From Megalobrama amblycephala (Eukaryota; Chordata; Actinopteri; Cypriniformes; Xenocyprididae), in assembly GCF_018812025.1 (NCBI RefSeq), contig NC_063058.1, forward strand, positions 15,241,797 to 15,305,796: a stretch of 64,000 nucleotides of DNA, in the 5' to 3' direction. Every line of letters starts with the position of its first letter. Position 1 is the stretch's first letter. Shown piece by piece: positions 59,692-64,000 of this stretch. Both the position numbers and the translations under genes were made by a program. The notes below the pieces were generated by a model. The model saw only the letters and a list, made by a program, of their open reading frames with translations, was not told where the DNA came from and made no database searches.

Positions 59692-60630
59692 AGAGGATGA
59701 GACAGTTGGGGCAAAAAGTAAGTTACCATTATAGACAAGTAGCAGAAATGTTACAAACAAATCAAACAGTTCAAAAGAACTGATTCACGGAAATTAACTG
59801 AACTTCCCATCGCTACAAGGAGGATGTTTAATACTGGGGGCTGGTGAAAAGGGCCTCGAGATTAGACCCAAGACCCTTTTCCATCTAATCATGGCCCATC
59901 CATTGCGACTGATCAACTGCCTCAGGATGCAATGTGTTACGTGGGCCTTGCTGCGTTGATTTCTGCTAGACTTTGGTGTAAATTGAATAGATGGAGCTGC
60001 CAGCTCAATCCTAATCTTGGAGCCAACAGCAGGTCCCTCAGCCTCTGACAGCCAGATAGCTTGTGGAACAAGAAAAAACCTTGAGCCCACACCGAAATTC
60101 AGGCTTTTCTTTCAGAATGGGGGACGGCCTGAATCAAAATAAGGCATAAAATGTATCTTGCATACCATCCAATCAAAAAGGATCTTGAAAAGCATTAAAG
60201 TATGAAAAGTTACATGCCGGTCGGTATCTTCGGTCAATTTCATCATCCTCCTCATCTTTTTCCCTTCAATGACAAATGGACCATGCTGTGCTCTCTTGCA
60301 AAGATAAGCTCAGTATAGTACTCTTCCATCATCTTTTTCTGTCAGCTTTGATTTGGCTGATGCCTCACTGCGTGCTTTGAAATTTCCTTGTCTTCAAGCA
60401 ATATCTAGTGTGAACTTTTGTAGAAGCAAACCTTCATTCCTCCACATGAAAGTGCAAAACAAACATCTTTTCATTACACTACATCTCACAAAACATCCAA
60501 TCCAATATGGAACAAATGCATCACCTTGAAGTGTATTTGAAGGTGATTTGTTTATTAAGCACAAACTCAAAACTTGATACAGCAACCGCCATGCTCATCT
60601 TGATTAAATTCCGTTCACAACAAACCAGAC
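59692..60630. other. Unique block with candidate conserved non-coding DNA
   Basis: 59800-60110 is non-repetitive and balanced in composition, with CCATCTAATCATGGCCCATCC and other homeodomain-like sites. It stays open for 98 codons on the minus strand but has no start context or family resemblance. Confidence 0.3.
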
Positions 60631-60676
60631 TTAAAGGGATACTTCACCAAAAAATGAAAATTCAGATATTATTTAT

Positions 60677-62473
60677 TAGGGGTGTGATGATTAAAATGTG
60701 ATTTCTCGTCGAGTTGAAAAGCTTTCTCGTGATATTGCCATGACGGAGTGTGAGGGTGAAATTAGGACAGAATATGCCACTGCTACCTTTACATTATGCC
60801 TCCACTGTCATTTTGCTTTTTATAGAAATAAAACCATTTAACCCTTGCGGTCTTCGGGGTCTTTTTGACCCGCAAATGATGTTTGCTCAAATAAAAAATA
60901 AAAAATGTTCTCTTTGTCCAAATGGCATGAGACTTTGTATGGTTGTTATCACTTTTAAGATCTACAAATAAAAAAAAAAAATTATGATATCTTGTTTTTA
61001 TGTTAGTATAAAAAAAAAAAGTTACATTCGTATTTTTATTATAAAATTATTATTGAAAAACTGATTTTTTTCAGTACAAAAAATGAAAAACTTTGACAAA
61101 AAGTAATTTTTATTGTTATAATTGTGATTTCATAACATTTATATATGAATGCAACTGAAAAAAACTTGTGAAAAGACATCTTTCAGTCATTCAAATAGCA
61201 CATAGCAAATAGTGGAGCTTTACAGCCATCTACTGGTAAAAATGTTAGTTTTTTTACTTTTATAACTGCATTTTCCAAAAAATGGGCAAAAATCTTACAC
61301 TAAACCATGTCAAATTATCCATGTTATCCACATGAATGAAAGTTAGAAATCTGGGCCTTTTATAAAGTTAATTTTACATAAAAAGCTGCTTTTGCATAAA
61401 AACCTATTTAAAAAATATATTTTAATTTATTTATATAAATTTAAAAGATATCACAAATCCTCCAAAAACTGCACAAATGTTGAGTAAAAACATTAATAAA
61501 CAGAATCAAATTGCATTGTTTTTTAAAAAAAAATATTATATTGTTACAAAATTGCATTTTGTTGCCGACCACGAATGTAGTCCCTTAAACGAAGACCACA
61601 CAAGGGTTAATTCAGTTAGATAATGATCGCTTCAATTCCATCCAGCTCATCCAATACGAGCTGCAGAGTCATAAGTAGTGCAGCAGGAATTAGAGTTGAT
61701 GAGAGTAAGTGACAAGATGACTGACAAGACCATGGCGGAGGATTCATTGCACAAAGTATCGGACAAATGTCTTGTAATGTAGAATGCGTGCTCAGCACCA
61801 CCGCTCCCTATTTATAGAGTATGTGTGATCACAAAATCGAAAGAGAAAGTAAAATGCGAGCATGCATTCAAACGCGATTCAATACCCCGCATTTTGAGAG
61901 CGGCTCCCTGATGCATGCAAATATCTGCTGTGTAGTTCTAACCATCTCTTAGCTCTATATCATGATTGAAGAAAAATTCTCTTTGCATTTTTTTTTAATT
62001 TGAATATTGAGAGAGTACTTTGATTACGGTTCCACTTATTGTTTGCACTCAATAACACTAAGAGAAAACAGTTATTTATTTTTATTTATACTGTTTTTAT
62101 TTCTATGATCAATTTGTGGAAATGAGTTCAGTTAGGAGGTCAAAATTTATGGAAGCTAATAAATCATGTACAGTTCTAAGGTCTGAAGAGACTCATGAAA
62201 TCATACAAGAGAGAAACCAGTCAGGTGCGTTTGTGGCAAAACCTTTTACAGTACTTGAGTATTGTTATCTTTTACTGCATATGATAATTCATACTCAGAA
62301 AGCAGAACTGAAATGGCATTCATTAAAGATTACTAGGTAAAACATTTCAAATGCACATGCAGACTATTTTTCTAGTCACGTATTTCTTAAAAATACTGTT
62401 TAAAAATCTTGTCTCGTTCTCATGAACTTGATCTCATGTCTAGTCTCATCAGATAACTGTCTTGTCACCCCTA
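60677..62473. mobile_element. hAT element with perfect 8-bp duplication, second level
   Basis: The ends TAGGGGTGTGATGATTAAA and TGTCTTGTCACCCCTA are flanked by TTATTTAT at 60669-60676 and 62474-62481. Subterminal CTCGTC/GAGAC motifs appear at both sides. It is interrupted by the TTAA element at 60838. No transposase frame survives. Confidence 0.9.
60838..61610. mobile_element. TTAA element (piggyBac-like ends), third level
   Basis: The ends TTAACCCTTGCGGTCTTCG and, in reverse, TTAACCCTTGTGTGGTCTTCG show an exact TTAA duplication. The body is AT-rich with no coding capacity. The ends resemble, but are not the same as, those of the element at 57216. Confidence 0.85.
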
Positions 62474-62924
62474 TTATTTATCGATCCTCTTTAACCATTC
62501 AAATAAAATGGGTACTGGAGCTTTCAAGCTTCAAAAAAAAAAAAAAGAAGTCAAAGCACCATAAAAGCATCATCATAAAGTCATATGACACCTTTGTGTG
62601 AGAAAAGACCCCCACCGACCCACCAAATATATATATTATATTTGTGTGATTAGTCAGTGAAAATCTTGACATTTGCCTTACTGTGCATTCATTTAGAACA
62701 TCATACTGAAAAAAAAAAAAATTACTCAGAAATTGCTAGTAAATTTCACAAAGAATTACAAATAAACAGCAAGCAACATGTTAAATTAAACATGAAAATT
62801 TGAAGTAGAAAAACTTGTAAAACAATAATAATCTCCAATAATCTTTGTTTTACGTTTGAACTTTGAATATACGGGTTTGAAACAACACTGATTTCTCATT
62901 TTTGGGTGGACTATCTACCTTTAA

Positions 62925-64000
62925 TTTAGTGAATATTGTTATGGACCAAAAGAGGACTTCACAATTCACTGCGTGTGGTGTTAGCATTGTCGGATTAACT
63001 GACATTTCGCCTTGGCTTTGTGCATCTTTAATAAGTACCACAGCTGCTTCCATGGAAGCCATTAAAATCCCATCGACACATTCTGTGTAGTAAACATAGA
63101 TAATCAATGGTCTGAATTTATGGTCGCTTAGAAAAAATAATCACCATACATCAGCGCTCTGATAATAGGGGACGGTTGGTTTCAGATACAAGCGTAGAAC
63201 ACAAATGGATAGATTATAAAGCAGAAGGTCAGATGCTCGATGCGGATCAAGCATCGCTCCCTGGAGATATTGCACTTCAAGGTGTTGGTTACGTTTAATT
63301 TACCTTGTGCGGTATGGATAGTGACATCTTTGTCTAAATAAATCAGTTGATGTCCGTGGTCGTGCTCCTTCATCCAATCGGGCTAGTGGATCATCTTCAC
63401 GCCTCTGGTTTCGACCACCAGAAAAGCTCTTAGATAGATGTCCCTGGGTCACAGCCATTCGTTCTGAATGGGGCGCCGTCTTCAGTTGTGCGTGACCTCT
63501 CCATCCCCCTCCATTTTAAACCCCTTCATTGTGTGTTTCTCTTTTAGGATGACATCCAGCAGCTTATGAACCTCAGACCTCACAGTGAGAGATTACCAAA
63601 CAACGAGCACCTCCACATGTGAAAAATGTGTCCGTTCAGCGGCCTGTAGGCCTGTCTGATGAGTGGGACCATATTACACCTCACACTGGTCAACCTCAAA
63701 AGGCCATTGATTGCTGGCTCACATTATGGCTTCTTAGTCTCTATAAACAACCAATAAAGGCTAAAGCCAACAGAAACCCTATTTTAAAGACAACACAATA
63801 AATGATAGTAGTTGGACAAAGTGTAAATGAATTTAATGTACTGTATATGACATGACAAGATATTGTCCACATTTAAAAGGCATTTAAAGGTCAAAAACTG
63901 ACAACTAAGTTCACAAATGAACACCGGGTGGCCATCATCTGTACCAAATCACCTCAGATGAAGAGAGAGAGAAGAAAGAAAGGAAGAGCTGGAAGGAGGA
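62925..64000. other. Unique right edge with candidate conserved non-coding DNA
   Basis: 62930-63110 lacks repeats and contains GTGAATATTGTTATGG (SOX-like) and CATTGTCGGATTAACTG. It is open on both strands but has no splice-flanked exon. The remainder to 64000, including a GA-rich tail, has no recognised content. Confidence 0.3.

Larger units (their letters stand above)
60631..62924. mobile_element. Outer TTAA element of a three-deep nest
   Basis: The ends TTAAAGGGATACTTCACC and TTTGGGTGGACTATCTACCTTTAA are the common TTAA family. Nearly all the interior is the hAT element at 60677-62473. The native remainder holds GGGTACTGGAGCTTTCAAGC. Confidence 0.8.

Noticed and set aside
59215..59760. 181-codon minus-strand frame, the longest in the window
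   Set aside because: It runs across the boundary between a TTAA element and its insert at 59465, so it cannot be a single inherited gene. The sequence repeats in other family C copies as non-coding DNA.

Overview
The window is vertebrate nuclear DNA, almost certainly from a cyprinid fish (zebrafish, carp or barb relatives). It is AT-rich, gene-poor and packed with DNA transposons. Many have TTAA, TA or 8-bp target duplications, and the 'GGGTGAACTATCCCTTTAA' type ends are familiar from zebrafish-group genomes. No bacterial, plasmid, CRISPR or rRNA content was seen, and no tRNA gene was recognised.

One protein-coding gene is supported. It lies on the minus strand and matches agbl1 (cytosolic carboxypeptidase 4, CCP4, a tubulin deglutamylase of peptidase family M14). 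Four exons are visible, in transcript order 34742-34613, 32492-32361, 30264-30088 and 6545-6382. All have AG/GT splice sites and they join in frame into 200 residues that carry most of the catalytic core: the substrate-binding Asn-Arg, the third zinc-ligand His and the catalytic Glu. The HPGE-bearing and N-terminal exons were not found in the 29 kb upstream of the first visible exon, so they probably lie beyond 64000. The 3' end was not found below 6382.

The rest is intron and flank, mostly mobile-element DNA. From left to right: an edge repeat (1-1413); a TTAA foldback (1414-2126); a hAT element with an inner TTAA element (3333-5491); a 1.5-kb A/C-rich minisatellite just upstream, in transcript sense, of the last visible exon (6783-8290); a TA-flanked MITE (8850-9202); a hAT with a perfect 8-bp duplication (10768-11660); a TTAA element (11864-12830); two small MITEs; a foldback with a nested hAT (15008-16963); a TTAA element (17357-18197) followed by an ISL2EU-like element (18369-19473); further TTAA copies at 21619 and 38930; an element with repeated internal motifs (25636-26341); an LTR-like fragment (26549-26900); and a 1.5-kb element with a THAP-like remnant (28478-30002).

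After the exon cluster come a 123-bp-period satellite (36430-37500), a MITE (41930-42482), a TTAA element carrying four perfect-length 85-bp tandem units (43425-45578), a template-switch inverted duplication (48384-50145), a TTAA cluster (53536-54786), a four-deep nest (56650-59691) and a three-deep nest (60631-62924).

The most informative structures are the 48384-50145 rearrangement, whose history can be read from shared variants, and the 56650-59691 nest, whose empty site is preserved in the related copy at 17357. Five non-repetitive blocks look like possible conserved regulatory DNA, but that cannot be shown from one sequence.
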